The notes under the pieces: generated by a model
Seen by the model: the letters and a program-made list of their open reading frames with translations, nothing else
The model's database searches: none
What the model was told of the DNA's origin: nothing
In this document: piece after piece, positions 35,369 through 45,218 of the stretch
Position numbering within the stretch: the first letter of the stretch is position 1
Layout: the number at the start of each line of letters is the position of its first letter
Origin: Sphingomicrobium arenosum
Lineage (GTDB): Bacteria; Pseudomonadota; Alphaproteobacteria; Sphingomonadales; Sphingomonadaceae
Direction: 5' to 3'
Length of the DNA: 64,000 nucleotides
Assembly (NCBI RefSeq): GCF_026157085.1
Contig: NZ_JANPVN010000001.1
Location: 806,001-870,000, forward strand
Translations under genes and position numbers: made by a program

Positions 35369-35871
35369 CAGTCGATGAAATCGCGCGCCACGACGAGCCG
35401 CTCTTCATTCCATTCTGGCACCGCATTCTCGGTCAGCGGCACCATGAAGCGCTTCCCGTTCGGTTTCTCGATCTCGACCACGTCGCTCGCGCCGTAATTC
35501 TCGACCGCCACCACCGTGCCGATCGCCTCGCCATCGTCATCGGCGACAACGGGAAGGTCCATAAGATCGGAAAAGTAATATTCGCCCTCGTCGAGTTCGG
35601 GAAGCGCCTCGCGCGCGACCTCGATCAAGGTGCCGCGCAGCCCTTCGGCCGCGGTGCGGTCACTGACGCCCTCGAAGCGGGCCACCGCACCATTCTTGCC
35701 GCCCTCGCGGACGGACAAGAGGCGCCGTTCGTCGCCACCGACGAACAGCGCCTCCTTGGTCTTCAGGCTGGCGATCCCATCGGCGAAGAGCTTGAGGCGA
35801 ACCTCGCCCTTGATGCCATGGGCGCCCGCAATGGCCGCGAGCGCGATGCGCTCATCACGCTCGCCGACCAT
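35368..35871 (-). CDS. rimM: 16S rRNA processing protein RimM
   Basis: RimM assists maturation of the 3' domain of 16S rRNA and binds S19. The 167-residue protein has the N-terminal RimM barrel (ALAAIAGAHGIKGEVRLKLF) and the C-terminal PRC-type barrel (EYYFSDLMDLPVV, ENYGASDVVEIEKPNGKRFMVP). It lies 6 nt downstream of rpsP, the usual order, and overlaps the VOC gene by TGATG. Confidence 0.97.
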   Translation of the reverse strand: MVGERDERIALAAIAGAHGIKGEVRLKLFADGIASLKTKEALFVGGDERRLLSVREGGKNGAVARFEGVSDRTAAEGLRGTLIEVAREALPELDEGEYYFSDLMDLPVVADDDGEAIGTVVAVENYGASDVVEIEKPNGKRFMVPLTENAVPEWNEERLVVARDFID

Positions 35872-35877
35872 CTAGGC

Positions 35878-36330
35878 TTACTCGCCCTTGTCTTCGGTCG
35901 CTTCTTCAGCGGCCGCTTCTTCGGCGGGCGCTTCGGTCGCAGCTTCTTCTTCGGCCGGGGCTTCGGCAGCAGCCTTGGCGGCTTCAGCGGCTTCGGCTTC
36001 CTTGGCGGCACGCTCTTCGGCGCGTTCCTTGGCCTTGTCGCCCGGCTCCGCCTTCTGCGGGTTGTTGCGCGCTTCGCGCTTCATCAGACCTTCGGCGTCG
36101 AGGAAACGGAGGACGCGGTCGGTCGGCTGCGCGCCGACGCTCAGCCAATGCTGGATGCGCTCCTTGTCGAGCTTGACGCGCTCGGGGTTATCCTTGGCGA
36201 GGAGCGGGTTGTACGAGCCCACGCGCTCGATGAAACGACCGTCGCGCGAATTGCGGCTGTCGGCGACGACGATGCGGTAATAAGGACGCTTCTTGGCGCC
36301 ACCGCGGGCGAGACGAATTGCAACTGCCAT
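35878..36330 (-). CDS. rpsP: 30S ribosomal protein S16 with Ala/Glu-rich extension
   Basis: The first ~80 residues are a standard S16 ([57 protein letters not shown]). The protein then continues to 150 residues with a low-complexity tail made of Ala, Glu and Pro. S16 is needed for 30S assembly. Such acidic tails occur in some alphaproteobacteria and are probably disordered. The gene is between ffh and rimM. Confidence 0.97.
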   Translation of the reverse strand: MAVAIRLARGGAKKRPYYRIVVADSRNSRDGRFIERVGSYNPLLAKDNPERVKLDKERIQHWLSVGAQPTDRVLRFLDAEGLMKREARNNPQKAEPGDKAKERAEERAAKEAEAAEAAKAAAEAPAEEEAATEAPAEEAAAEEATEDKGE

Positions 36331-36357
36331 TATAATATTCCTTCTGAGGTATCTGGT

Positions 36358-37818
36358 TTATTTCTTTGAAAACTTGTCGAAACCGGGGGGCAGGTTCATC
36401 GGTGCGCCGGGGCCACCCAAGCCCGGCAATCCCCCCGGGGGGAGCTGCGGCATTTGGCCGCCCGGCAGGCCGTCGGCCCCGCCCGGCATCCCGCCGCCGA
36501 AGAGGCTGGCGAGCTTTCCAAAGCCCCCCATCTTCTTCAATTTCTTCATCGCCCCTTCCATCTGCTGGTGCATCTTGAGGAGCTTGTTGACCTCCTGGAC
36601 GGTCGTTCCCGACCCCTTGGCGATCCGGATCTTGCGCTTGGCGTTGATGAGCTTGGGACGCTGCCGTTCATCGGCGGTCATCGAGCTCAGCATCGCCTGA
36701 AGCCGCACCAGCGCCTTGTCGTCGACGTCGGTCGCCTGCTTCATGCCCTTCATCCCGGGCATCATCTTGGCGAGCGCGCCGAGCCCGCCCATGCGCTGCA
36801 TCTGCTGGAGCTGGAGGGCGAGATCGTCGAGATCGAACTTGCCCTTCTCCATCTTCCTGGCGAGGCGCTCGGCGTCCTCCATCTTGACCGTCTCGGCGGC
36901 CTTCTCGACGAGGCTGACGACATCGCCCATACCGAGGATGCGGCCGGCAACGCGGTCGGGATGGAAGGGCTCGATGGCATCCAGGCCTTCGCCCGTGCCC
37001 GCAAACTTGATCGGCTTGCCCGTGACCTCGCGCATCGACAGCGCCGCGCCGCCGCGCGCATCGCCATCCATGCGGGTGAGGATCACGCCGGTGAGGTCGA
37101 TTTCCTCGCCGAAGCCCTTGGCGACATTGACCGCGTCCTGGCCGGTCAGGCTGTCGACGACGAGCAGCGTCTCGGTCGGGCTGGCCGCCGAGGCGACCGC
37201 CTTCATCTCGTCCATCAACGCATCGTCGACGTGCAAGCGACCCGCCGTATCGAGCATGACGACGTCATAGCCCTGGAGCTTGGCCGAGGAGAGCGCGCGC
37301 TTGGCGATGTCGGTCGGCTGCTGGCCCGCGACGATCGGCAGCGTGTCGACCGATGCCTGGGTGCCCAGCACCGCCAGCTGCTCCTGCGCCGCCGGACGGG
37401 CGACGTCGAGCGAGGCCATCAGGACCTTCTTGCGATCCTTTTCCTTGAGGCGCTTGGCGAGCTTGGCGGTCGTGGTGGTCTTGCCCGAACCCTGGAGGCC
37501 GACGACCATGATGACGGCGGGCGGCGATACGTTGAGCTTGAGCTCGGCATTCTCGCTGCCAAGCAACTCCACCAGCGCATCGTTGACGATCTTGACGACC
37601 ATCTGCCCCGGCGTGACCGAGCGAATGACTTCCTCGCCGACCGCGCGCTCGGTGACCTTCTCGACGAAGGCACGCGCGACAGGCAACGCGACATCGGCCT
37701 CGAGCAGCGCAACACGCACCTCGCGCATCGCATCGCGCACATCGGCTTCCGACAAGGCACCGCGACCGCGGATCTTGTCGAACACACCGGAAAGGCGATC
37801 ACTCAGGCTGTCGAACAA
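36358..37818 (-). CDS. ffh: Signal recognition particle protein Ffh
   Basis: Ffh binds 4.5S RNA and signal sequences and delivers nascent inner-membrane proteins to FtsY. The 486 residues show the N domain, the G domain (G1 GLQGSGKTTTTAKL, DTAGRLHVD, LTRMDGDARGG) and a Met-rich M domain (LQLQQMQRMGGLGALAKMMPG) ending in a Gly/Pro/Met-rich tail. It is the first gene of the ffh-rpsP-rimM-...-trmD-rplS operon. Its receptor ftsY is also in the window at 41230. Confidence 0.98.
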   Translation of the reverse strand: MFDSLSDRLSGVFDKIRGRGALSEADVRDAMREVRVALLEADVALPVARAFVEKVTERAVGEEVIRSVTPGQMVVKIVNDALVELLGSENAELKLNVSPPAVIMVVGLQGSGKTTTTAKLAKRLKEKDRKKVLMASLDVARPAAQEQLAVLGTQASVDTLPIVAGQQPTDIAKRALSSAKLQGYDVVMLDTAGRLHVDDALMDEMKAVASAASPTETLLVVDSLTGQDAVNVAKGFGEEIDLTGVILTRMDGDARGGAALSMREVTGKPIKFAGTGEGLDAIEPFHPDRVAGRILGMGDVVSLVEKAAETVKMEDAERLARKMEKGKFDLDDLALQLQQMQRMGGLGALAKMMPGMKGMKQATDVDDKALVRLQAMLSSMTADERQRPKLINAKRKIRIAKGSGTTVQEVNKLLKMHQQMEGAMKKLKKMGGFGKLASLFGGGMPGGADGLPGGQMPQLPPGGLPGLGGPGAPMNLPPGFDKFSKK

Positions 37819-37972
37819 ACGTCATTCTCCTCATGCACCGCATCGACAGCCGCATAACGCGAAAAACGCCAGCGGACGAAACCTCGTCGGCTAGCGGGCG
37901 CCGCAGCGCTGTCGATACTGTCATCCTTATGGACGAGGCGCGTCTATGCGACCCACGCCACCAAGTCAAGTT

Positions 37973-38578
37973 CTAGAAGGCCGCGCCGCCTTCCAACGCG
38001 ATCCGCTCCTCGGGCGTGCTTTCCCGCCCCAGCGCCTTGTTGCGTCCCGGAAAGCGCCCGAAGTCCTCGATCTGCCGGTGGTGCAGATGCGCGAACTTGT
38101 CGCGGCCTTCATCGCTCAGCGCGTCGAACAGGCGGATGCTTTCCTCCTGATCGCTCATCTCCTCCGAATGCATCAGCGGCATGTAGAGGAAATAGCGCTG
38201 CTCACGGGTCATCCGCAGGTCCCAGCCCTTGGCGATCGCGCGCCGCGTCAACCGCCGTGCCAGCGCATCGCCTTCGAACGCCTTGGCCTTGCCGCGATGG
38301 ATGTTGCGGCTGAACTGGTCGAGCATGATGATCGCCGCGAGGATCCGGCGTGGCCCACCGCGCCACACCTCGGCATCGCTGTCGATCACCTCGCGACGCA
38401 ATTTTGCCCATTTCGCCTTGATCTCGGCATCGAGCGCGGCGTCCTTCTTCCACCAGCGCGCTTCGCCGACATCGTCATACCAATAATCGATGACGTCCTG
38501 CGCCTTTTGCCGCGTCTCGCTGTCGATCGGCGCGAAGGCCATGGAGGAGGAATTGCTGTTGCGCTCGCTCGTCGGCAT
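37973..38578 (-). CDS. DUF924 family protein
   Basis: This 201-residue protein matches the DUF924 family by its core segments VIDYWYDDVGEARWWKKD, LAAIIMLDQFSRNIHRG, FLYMPLMHSEEMSDQEES and the C-terminal EDFGRFPGRNKALGR. The fold is expected to be all-alpha and TPR-like; the activity is unknown. The ATG at 38578 has AGGA 5 nt upstream and begins 6 nt after the preceding gene's stop, so the two are probably co-transcribed. An internal ATG at 38542 would drop a Ser/Asn-rich lead. Confidence 0.88.
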   Translation of the reverse strand: MPTSERNSNSSSMAFAPIDSETRQKAQDVIDYWYDDVGEARWWKKDAALDAEIKAKWAKLRREVIDSDAEVWRGGPRRILAAIIMLDQFSRNIHRGKAKAFEGDALARRLTRRAIAKGWDLRMTREQRYFLYMPLMHSEEMSDQEESIRLFDALSDEGRDKFAHLHHRQIEDFGRFPGRNKALGRESTPEERIALEGGAAF

Positions 38579-38584
38579 CCCGTC

Positions 38585-39148
38585 CTACCCCTCGCCCAGC
38601 GCGGCGATACAGTCCTCGCGCGCCCGCCACAGCGCCTCGAAAGGCGTCGCGATCCCGCGATCGAGCCGCCATTGGCGCAGCGCACGGCGATGGATCATGG
38701 CCTTCTCGTCAAGCGCCCGAGGGTCGACCCGCTCCTCGGTCATGAAGAAAATCGGTTTGCCCTTGACCGACAGACCCGTGAAATCGACACGCTCGCCCGC
38801 CACATCGGCCACGCAATGCGCTTCCAGCACCGCCTCCAGCCCATGCGCCTCGAGGACAGGCGCCACCGCCTTGAAATGCGCGCCCGACATTTCGAACAGC
38901 CCGACGACGAGGTCGGCATCGACACCCTCTTCGCGCAACAGCTCGACGAGCAGCGCATGCTTGCTTGAACAGGTGCCGCGCTTTTCGGTGATCACCGCGC
39001 GATGGTCGCGCGCGCCGATCTGCCCATAGGGCAGCGCCTCGATCCAGCCTGCGGCCTCGCCCAGCGTCGCCAGCCCCTCGGCCCCGAAGGCCTGCGCCAG
39101 TTCGCCGCCCCCCAGCGGCTGCTCGCGCCAATTTGCCCCGCTCGTCAT
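38585..39148 (-). CDS. Hypothetical protein with possible transglutaminase-like core
   Basis: This is a 187-residue cytoplasmic protein without a signal peptide. A segment RGTCSSKHALLVELLREEG, followed about 60 residues later by AHCVADVAGERVDFTG, has the Cys-His-Asp spacing and context of transglutaminase-fold proteins. I have not confirmed this and the function is unknown. The ATG at 39148 has AAAGGGGCAGG upstream. It is divergent from dapF, with 64 nt between, and is followed by the DUF924 gene. Confidence 0.7.
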   Translation of the reverse strand: MTSGANWREQPLGGGELAQAFGAEGLATLGEAAGWIEALPYGQIGARDHRAVITEKRGTCSSKHALLVELLREEGVDADLVVGLFEMSGAHFKAVAPVLEAHGLEAVLEAHCVADVAGERVDFTGLSVKGKPIFFMTEERVDPRALDEKAMIHRRALRQWRLDRGIATPFEALWRAREDCIAALGEG

Positions 39149-39212
39149 CCTGCCCCTTTCGCAAGCTCCAGCCTGTTGCCTCGGGCGCACGCGCACCCTA
39201 GATCGCCTGTTA

Positions 39213-40013
39213 ATGACCACTGCTTTCCACAAGATGCACGGACTGGGCAACGATTTCGTTATCCTCGATGCGCGCCAGCGTGCCGTCGAGCCGAGCGAAG
39301 CGCAGGTGCGCGCGCTGTGCGACCGCCGCCGCGGCATCGGCTGCGACCAGCTCATTCGCCTGTCGCCCTCGCAAACGGCCGACGTGCGGATGGACATCTG
39401 GAATGCCGACGGTTCGTCCGCCGAGGCCTGCGGCAATGCCGCGCGCTGCGTCGCCGCGCTGACCCATGCGCAGTCCATTGAAACGGTCGGCGGCTATCTC
39501 GAAGCGGTCGCGATCGATAATGAGATCAGCGTCCAGCTCCCCCCGCCGCGCTTCGACTGGGAAGCGATCCCCATCGCCGATGCGATGGACACGCATCCGC
39601 TCCCCCTCGGCTGGGGCCCTTTGGAACGCCCCGACGCGGTCAATGTCGGCAATCCACACCTCGTCTTCTTCGTCGACGACCTCGACGCCATCCCCCTCGC
39701 CGAGCTCGGCCCCGGCATCGAGAGCGACCCCGCCTTCCCGCGCAAGATCAACGTCAATGTGGCACAGGTCCATGACGGCCATCTCGACCTTCGGACCTTC
39801 GAGCGCGGCGCGGGCCTCACCCAGGCCTGCGGTACCGGCGCCTGCGCCAGCGCGGTCGCCGCGATCCGGGGCCGCCACCTCATCAGCCCGGTCGAGGTGC
39901 GCATGCCAGGCGGCACGCTCCACATCAGCTGGGCGCCCGGCGAACCCATCCTGATGCGCGGCGCGGCCACCTATGTCTTCGGCGGCGAGGTCGATCTCGA
40001 GGCGCTGGCATGA
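39213..40013 (+). CDS. dapF: Diaminopimelate epimerase
   Basis: DapF converts LL- to meso-diaminopimelate, the direct precursor of lysine and of peptidoglycan cross-links. The 266-residue cofactor-free racemase has its two catalytic cysteines in AEACGNAARC (near residue 77) and TQACGTGACAS (near 210), with the N-terminal FHKMHGLGNDFV. It is the first gene of a chain of six joined by ATGA overlaps (dapF, mtaB, ftsY, ispZ and an ABC exporter). Confidence 0.97.
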   Translation: MTTAFHKMHGLGNDFVILDARQRAVEPSEAQVRALCDRRRGIGCDQLIRLSPSQTADVRMDIWNADGSSAEACGNAARCVAALTHAQSIETVGGYLEAVAIDNEISVQLPPPRFDWEAIPIADAMDTHPLPLGWGPLERPDAVNVGNPHLVFFVDDLDAIPLAELGPGIESDPAFPRKINVNVAQVHDGHLDLRTFERGAGLTQACGTGACASAVAAIRGRHLISPVEVRMPGGTLHISWAPGEPILMRGAATYVFGGEVDLEALA

Positions 40014-41233
40014 GCCGGATCGAGACGATCACGCTCGGCTGCCGTCTCAACATGGCCGAGAGCGCGACCATCAAACGCCGTCTCGAGGCCGTGGGAACGA
40101 CCCGGGACACCGTCATCGTCAACAGCTGCGCGGTCACCAGCGAGGCGGTGCGCCATACCCGTCAGGCCGTGCGCCGCGCCCGCCGCGACCACCCCGACGC
40201 CCGCCTCCTCGTCACCGGCTGCGCGGCGCAGATCGAGCCGGAAACCTTCCGCGCGATGCCCGAGGTCGACGCCCTCATCGGCAATGCGCAAAAGCTCGAC
40301 GTGGCCAAGATCGCCAGCGCCGAAAAGGACTTGCCCGAGGACGTCATGACGGCACCTGCGCCGCCCGTCGCCGCCGGCTTTGGCAACAAGGTGCGCAGTT
40401 TCGTCGCCGTCCAGACCGGCTGCGACCATCGCTGTACCTTCTGCACCATCCCCTACGGCCGCGGCAATTCGCAGTCGCTGTCCTATGACGAGGTCCGCCG
40501 CGCCGTCGCCGCCGAACTCGATCGCGGCGCGCGCGAGATCGTCATCACCGGCGTCGACATCACCAGCTACGATCGTGATGGTCTGCGGCTCGGCGAGATG
40601 CTCCAGCGCCTGCTGGCCGATGAACCCCGCCTACAGCGCCTCCGCCTCTCGAGCCTCGACAGTATCGAGATGGACGGCGCGCTGTTCGAACTGCTGAGCG
40701 GCGATGTACGGCTCCTTCCGCACTTCCACCTCTCGCTGCAGGCGGGCGACGACATGATCCTCAAGCGCATGAAGCGCCGCCATTCGCGCCGCCAGGCGGT
40801 CGAGATCGTCGAACGCCTCAAGGTCGCCCGCCCCGACGTGACCATCGGCGCCGATATCATCGCCGGCTTCCCGACCGAGACCGAGGCCATGTTCGACAAC
40901 AGCCTCGCGCTGATCGAGGATTGCGACATCATCGCCGCCCATGTCTTCCCCTACAGTCCGCGCGAGAAAACACCGGCGGCGCGCATGCCGCAACTCGACC
41001 GCGGTCTCATCAAGGAGCGCGCCGCCCGCCTGCGCGAGCGCGCCGCCGCGCATCGCCGCGCCTGGCTGAAGCGCCAGATCGGCACCCTTCAGCCCTGCCT
41101 CATCGAGAATGGAGAGAAGGGCCATACCGACGGTTTTGCGCCGATCGCGGTTGATGGCGCGCCGCGCGGGGCCTACGGACAGGCGCGCATCACGCAAGCA
41201 AGTGACACGGGATTGACGGGAATATTCGAATGA
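40010..41233 (+). CDS. mtaB: tRNA t6A37 methylthiotransferase MtaB
   Basis: MtaB is a radical-SAM enzyme that adds a methylthio group to t6A at tRNA position 37 (ms2t6A). The 407-residue protein has the N-terminal UPF0004 domain with three cluster cysteines (TLGCRLN, NSCAVT, VTGCAAQ), and the radical-SAM motif in GCDHRCTFCTIPYGRG (CxxxCxxC). A C-terminal TRAM-like region follows. It depends on t6A made with TsaE (9891). Both ends overlap neighbours by ATGA. Confidence 0.95.
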   Translation: MSRIETITLGCRLNMAESATIKRRLEAVGTTRDTVIVNSCAVTSEAVRHTRQAVRRARRDHPDARLLVTGCAAQIEPETFRAMPEVDALIGNAQKLDVAKIASAEKDLPEDVMTAPAPPVAAGFGNKVRSFVAVQTGCDHRCTFCTIPYGRGNSQSLSYDEVRRAVAAELDRGAREIVITGVDITSYDRDGLRLGEMLQRLLADEPRLQRLRLSSLDSIEMDGALFELLSGDVRLLPHFHLSLQAGDDMILKRMKRRHSRRQAVEIVERLKVARPDVTIGADIIAGFPTETEAMFDNSLALIEDCDIIAAHVFPYSPREKTPAARMPQLDRGLIKERAARLRERAAAHRRAWLKRQIGTLQPCLIENGEKGHTDGFAPIAVDGAPRGAYGQARITQASDTGLTGIFE

Positions 41234-42147
41234 GTTGGCTTGATCGCCTCACTGGCGGCTTTCGCAAGACCGCCGATCGTCTTGGCGAGAATCTCCAGGG
41301 GCTGACGAGCCAGCAGGCGCTCGACAGCGCTACGCTCGACGATATCGAGGAAGCGCTGATCGCCTCCGACCTCGGCCCGGAAGCCTCGAAGCGCATCCGC
41401 GACGCGATCGCGGCGAAAAAGTACGATGCGCTCGACGAACGAGGCCTGCGCGAGATCCTCGCCGAGGAAATCGAAAAGATCTTAACTCCCGTCGCCAAGC
41501 CGTTGGATGTGTTCGGCTTTCCTCGCCCGCACGTCATCCTCGTGATCGGCGTCAACGGGTCGGGAAAGACGACGACGATCGGCAAGATCGGCAATCTCCT
41601 GATGGAGCAGGACTATGGCGTCCTGCTCGCGGCGGGCGACACCTTCCGCGCCGCCGCCATCGAACAGCTGAAAATCTGGGGCGGCCGTATCAACGCCCCC
41701 GTCATCGCCGGCCCCGAAGGCGGCGATCCCGCGTCCATCGTCTTCGACGGCGTGAAGAAGGCGACCGCGACCGGCGAGGACGTGCTCATCGTCGACACCG
41801 CCGGCCGCCTCCAGAACAAGGCGCATCTGATGGACGAGCTGGCCAAGATCCGCCGCGTGCTGGGCAAATTGAACACCGAGGCGCCGCACGACGTGATCCT
41901 CGTCCTCGATGCCACCACCGGCCAGAACGCCCTCAACCAGATCGAGGTCTTCAAGGAGGTCGCGCAGGTCACCGGCCTCGTCATGACCAAGCTGGACGGC
42001 ACCGCGCGCGGCGGCGTGATGGTCGCGGCGGCCGAGAAATTCGGCCTGCCCATCCACGCCATCGGCGTCGGCGAAGGCGTCGATGATCTGCGCCCCTTCG
42101 ATCCTCGCGCCGTCGCGCGCGCTATTGCAGGACTGCCGCCCGCATGA
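41230..42147 (+). CDS. ftsY: Signal recognition particle receptor FtsY
   Basis: FtsY is the membrane-associated GTPase that receives Ffh-ribosome complexes. The 305 residues comprise only the N and G domains (G1 GVNGSGKTTTIGKI, DTAGRLQNKAH, TKLDGTARGG, GVGEGVDDLRPF). The long acidic A domain of E. coli FtsY is absent, as is usual in alphaproteobacteria. The start overlaps mtaB and the stop overlaps ispZ by ATGA. Confidence 0.98.
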   Translation: MSWLDRLTGGFRKTADRLGENLQGLTSQQALDSATLDDIEEALIASDLGPEASKRIRDAIAAKKYDALDERGLREILAEEIEKILTPVAKPLDVFGFPRPHVILVIGVNGSGKTTTIGKIGNLLMEQDYGVLLAAGDTFRAAAIEQLKIWGGRINAPVIAGPEGGDPASIVFDGVKKATATGEDVLIVDTAGRLQNKAHLMDELAKIRRVLGKLNTEAPHDVILVLDATTGQNALNQIEVFKEVAQVTGLVMTKLDGTARGGVMVAAAEKFGLPIHAIGVGEGVDDLRPFDPRAVARAIAGLPPA

Positions 42148-42776
42148 CCGACCAGCACCCCGGCCCCGACATCGAGGCCGCCGCGCCCAAGCTTTCGCCC
42201 GGCAAGCAGCTGCTGCTCGATCTCGGCCCGCTCATCCTCTATTTCGTCGCCTTCAAATTCGCTCCCGGCGACGAGGTCGACCGACTCCTCGCCGCGACCG
42301 GCGCCTTCCTCGCTGCGATGATGGCAGCAATGGTCGTGGGCTATCGCGCCACCGGCAAGGTGACGACGCTCCAGATCATCTCGATCATTCTCGTCGGCGT
42401 GTCGGCGGCCATTACCTGGTTCACCCGCGACGGCGACTTCATCAAGATGAAGCCGACCTTCTTCTACTTGCTTGCCGCGGGTATCCTGTTCTTCGGATTG
42501 GCGACGAAACGAAATCTCCTTAAAGCGCTCCTTGGCGCCGCCTATCCCGGCGTCACTCCCGAAGGCTGGAGCAAGCTTTCGCGCAATTGGGCCATTTTCT
42601 TCGCTTTTCTGGCGTGCCTTAATGAAGTCGTCTGGCGCAACAGTTCGACGTCGTTCTGGCTTGGCTTCAAGATCTGGGGCTTTCTGCCCCTCACCTTTCT
42701 GTTTGCCGCAAGCCAGATGCCGATGCTGCTGAAAAACGGTCTCGACCTCGGCCAGAAGGACGACAAACCCGCATGA
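42144..42776 (+). CDS. ispZ: Septation protein IspZ/YciB family membrane protein
   Basis: This is a 210-residue integral membrane protein with five or six helices and the YciB/IspZ landmarks ([57 protein letters not shown]). The family is linked to septation and envelope integrity, with the exact activity unsettled. It commonly follows ftsY in alphaproteobacteria. ATGA overlaps link it to both neighbours. Confidence 0.95.
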   Translation: MTDQHPGPDIEAAAPKLSPGKQLLLDLGPLILYFVAFKFAPGDEVDRLLAATGAFLAAMMAAMVVGYRATGKVTTLQIISIILVGVSAAITWFTRDGDFIKMKPTFFYLLAAGILFFGLATKRNLLKALLGAAYPGVTPEGWSKLSRNWAIFFAFLACLNEVVWRNSSTSFWLGFKIWGFLPLTFLFAASQMPMLLKNGLDLGQKDDKPA

Positions 42777-43702
42777 GCGTCATTGCCATTCGCGCCCTCG
42801 AGAAGGCCTATAAGGGCGGCACGAAGGCGCTGAAGGGCGTCGACCTCGAGATCGACAAAGGCGAGATCTTCGCGCTCCTCGGCCCCAATGGTGCAGGCAA
42901 GACGACGCTCATCTCGATCGTCTGCGGCATCGTCACCAAGACCGGCGGCAGCGTCCTTGTCGACGGCCATGATATCGAAACCGACTATCGTGCCGCGCGC
43001 CGCCGCATCGGCCTCGTCCCGCAGGAACTGACCACCGATGCCTTCGAGACCGTCTGGGACACGGTCAGCTTCACCCGCGGCCTGTTCGGCTGCCCGCGCG
43101 ACGACGCCTATCTCGAAAGCCTGCTCAAGCGCCTGACCCTCTGGGAAAAGCGCAAGAGCCGGATGCTCGAACTGTCGGGCGGCATGAAGCGCCGCGTCAT
43201 GATCGCCAAGGCACTGGCGCACCAGCCCGACATCCTCTTTCTCGACGAACCCACCGCGGGCGTCGATGTCGAGCTCAGGCGCGACATGTGGGACCTCGTG
43301 CGCACGCTGAAGGCCGATGGCACCACCATCATCCTTACCACCCATTATATCGAGGAGGCCGAGGAGATGGCCGACCGCGTCGGCGTGATCCGCGCCGGCG
43401 AGCTGGTCGCCTTGGGCAAAAAGGCCGAACTGATGGCGCAACTCGGCCGCCGCACGCTGAAGATTTTCCTCGACGCACCGCTTGCCGCCCTGCCGCCTGC
43501 GCTCGCGGCCTGGGACCTCGATCTCGTCGACGAGGGGCGCGAACTCGACTATCATTTCGACAGCAAGGCCGAGGAAACGGGCATCCCTCGCCTCATGCGC
43601 GCCTTGGACGACGCCGGCATCTCGTGGCGCGACCTCACCACCCGCCAGTCCAGCCTCGAGGATATCTTCGTGAGCCTCGTCCACACCGGAGACGCCTCAT
43701 GA
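42773..43702 (+). CDS. ABC-2 type transporter ATP-binding protein (YadG-like)
   Basis: This is a 309-residue ATPase with Walker [11 protein letters not shown], the ABC signature LSGGMKRR, Walker [13 protein letters not shown] and the H-loop in [11 protein letters not shown]. The C-terminal extension (~60 residues) matches drug/polysaccharide exporter ATPases of the YadG type. With the next gene it forms a two-component exporter whose substrate is unknown. It overlaps ispZ and the permease by ATGA. Confidence 0.93.
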   Translation: MSVIAIRALEKAYKGGTKALKGVDLEIDKGEIFALLGPNGAGKTTLISIVCGIVTKTGGSVLVDGHDIETDYRAARRRIGLVPQELTTDAFETVWDTVSFTRGLFGCPRDDAYLESLLKRLTLWEKRKSRMLELSGGMKRRVMIAKALAHQPDILFLDEPTAGVDVELRRDMWDLVRTLKADGTTIILTTHYIEEAEEMADRVGVIRAGELVALGKKAELMAQLGRRTLKIFLDAPLAALPPALAAWDLDLVDEGRELDYHFDSKAEETGIPRLMRALDDAGISWRDLTTRQSSLEDIFVSLVHTGDAS

Positions 43703-44460
43703 ACCCGCGCGGCATGCTCTCCATCTACAAATTCGAAATGGCGCGCTGGAAACGCACGCTGTGGCAGAGCGTCGTCGCCCCCGTGCTGACGACCGCGCTC
43801 TACTTCCTCGTCTTCGGTTCGGCGATCGGCAGCCGCATGAGCGACATGAGCGGCATCGACTATGGCAGCTTCATCGTGCCCGGCCTTATCCTGCTCTCGG
43901 TGCTCACCCAGTCGGTCGCCAATGCCAGCTTCGGCATCTACTTTCCCAAATTCACCGGCACCATCTACGAGATCCTTTCGGCGCCCTTGTCGCCGCTCGA
44001 GACCGTCGCCTCCTATGTCGGTGCGGCAGTGACCAAGAGCTTCCTTCTCGCGCTCATCACGCTGGCGACCGCCGCCTTCTTCGTCGACGTGCGGGTCGAG
44101 CATCCGCTCCTGATGCTCCTCTTCCTCGCTGCTATCGCGACGGGTTTCTGCTTGCTGGGTTTCCTCATCGGCCTCTTGGCCGACAATTTCGAGCAACTCC
44201 AGTTCGTGCCGCTGCTCGTCGTCACGCCGCTCGCCTTCCTCGGCGGCATCTTCTACTCGGTCGCGTCGCTGGCCGAGCCGTGGCGCAGCGTCACGCTCGC
44301 CAACCCCATCGTCTATCTCGTCTCGGGCTACCGCTGGACCTTCTACGATGTCGCCGACGTGCCGCTCGGCGCCAGCGTTGCGGCGATGGCGCTGGCCATC
44401 CTCCTGCCGCTCCTCGCCATCGCCTGGATCTTCCGCACCGGGCATCGCCTGAAGCAGTAG
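43699..44460 (+). CDS. ABC-2 type transporter permease (YadH-like)
   Basis: This is a 253-residue membrane protein with about six helices and the ABC-2 family segments ([62 protein letters not shown]). It pairs with the preceding ATPase. The start at 43699 uses the ATGA overlap; a longer frame upstream is a shadow of the ATPase gene. It ends the six-gene chain and is followed by a terminator. Confidence 0.92.
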   Translation: MNPRGMLSIYKFEMARWKRTLWQSVVAPVLTTALYFLVFGSAIGSRMSDMSGIDYGSFIVPGLILLSVLTQSVANASFGIYFPKFTGTIYEILSAPLSPLETVASYVGAAVTKSFLLALITLATAAFFVDVRVEHPLLMLLFLAAIATGFCLLGFLIGLLADNFEQLQFVPLLVVTPLAFLGGIFYSVASLAEPWRSVTLANPIVYLVSGYRWTFYDVADVPLGASVAAMALAILLPLLAIAWIFRTGHRLKQ

Positions 44461-44470
44461 CGCTTACGAA

Positions 44471-44500
44471 AAAGGGCGGCAGCCGAAGCCACCGCCCTTT
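44471..44500. terminator. Bidirectional terminator
   Basis: AAAGGGCGG (44471-44479) pairs with CCGCCCTTT (44492-44500). The plus side continues CATTTTC and the minus side continues TTCG, between the convergent permease and sodB genes. Confidence 0.8.
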
Positions 44501-44520
44501 CATTTTCGAAGGCCTATCGC

Positions 44521-45144
44521 CTAGCCGAGCTGGTCGGCGCGGCTGGTGCCCTGTCCGTCGAGGTTCTGCGAGATGAAGTCCCAGTTGACGATATTGTGGA
44601 GCACGCTCTTCAGATAATCGGGGCGCGCGTTGCGATAGTCGATATAGTAGGCATGTTCCCACACATCGACGGTGAACAGCGGGGTCATGCCATGCGCCAC
44701 CGGGCTGTCGGCATCGTGCAGGCTGGTGACCTCGAGCTTGCCATTGTTGAGGATGAGCCAACCCCAACCGCTCGCGAAGTGACCTGCGCTCTCTTCCTGC
44801 AGCTTTTCCAGCAGCTTGTCGGTCGAGCCGAAATCGCTGTCGATCATCGCCTGAAGCTTGTCCGACGGCTTGGTCGACCCTTCGGGCGCCAGGCCCATCC
44901 AGAAGAAGCTGTGGTTCCAGATCTGCGCGCTATTGTTGAACAGGCCGTTGTTGCCCGCTTCCTTGGCGCGCTTGATCACGGTGGTGAGGTTCGCGCCCTC
45001 CAGATCATTGTCGCCGAGCATGCCGTTGGTCTTGTCGACATAGGCCTTGTGATGCTTGCCGTGATGATATTCGAGCGTTTCCGCCGACATATGATCGCCA
45101 AGCGCATCCTTGGCAAAGGGCAGGTCGGGAAGGGTGAAGGCCAT
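44521..45144 (-). CDS. sodB: Superoxide dismutase (Fe/Mn family, likely Fe)
   Basis: This 207-residue dismutase converts superoxide to peroxide and oxygen. Metal ligands lie in YHHGKHHKAYV (first His), NHSFFWMGL (second His), and DVWEHAYYIDYRN (Asp and last His). The segments KPSDKLQAMIDSDFGS and SGWGWLILNNGKLEV are typical. The GQGTS-like residues near the end and overall similarity favour the iron type, though cambialistic use is possible. It lacks a signal peptide. Confidence 0.95.
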   Translation of the reverse strand: MAFTLPDLPFAKDALGDHMSAETLEYHHGKHHKAYVDKTNGMLGDNDLEGANLTTVIKRAKEAGNNGLFNNSAQIWNHSFFWMGLAPEGSTKPSDKLQAMIDSDFGSTDKLLEKLQEESAGHFASGWGWLILNNGKLEVTSLHDADSPVAHGMTPLFTVDVWEHAYYIDYRNARPDYLKSVLHNIVNWDFISQNLDGQGTSRADQLG

Positions 45145-45218
45145 GTGATGAGCTCCTGTGGCTGGTCTTCGTCAGATAGTGTGTCGGGCCAACGCGCCGG
45201 ACGGCGCGCCGTATCCAT

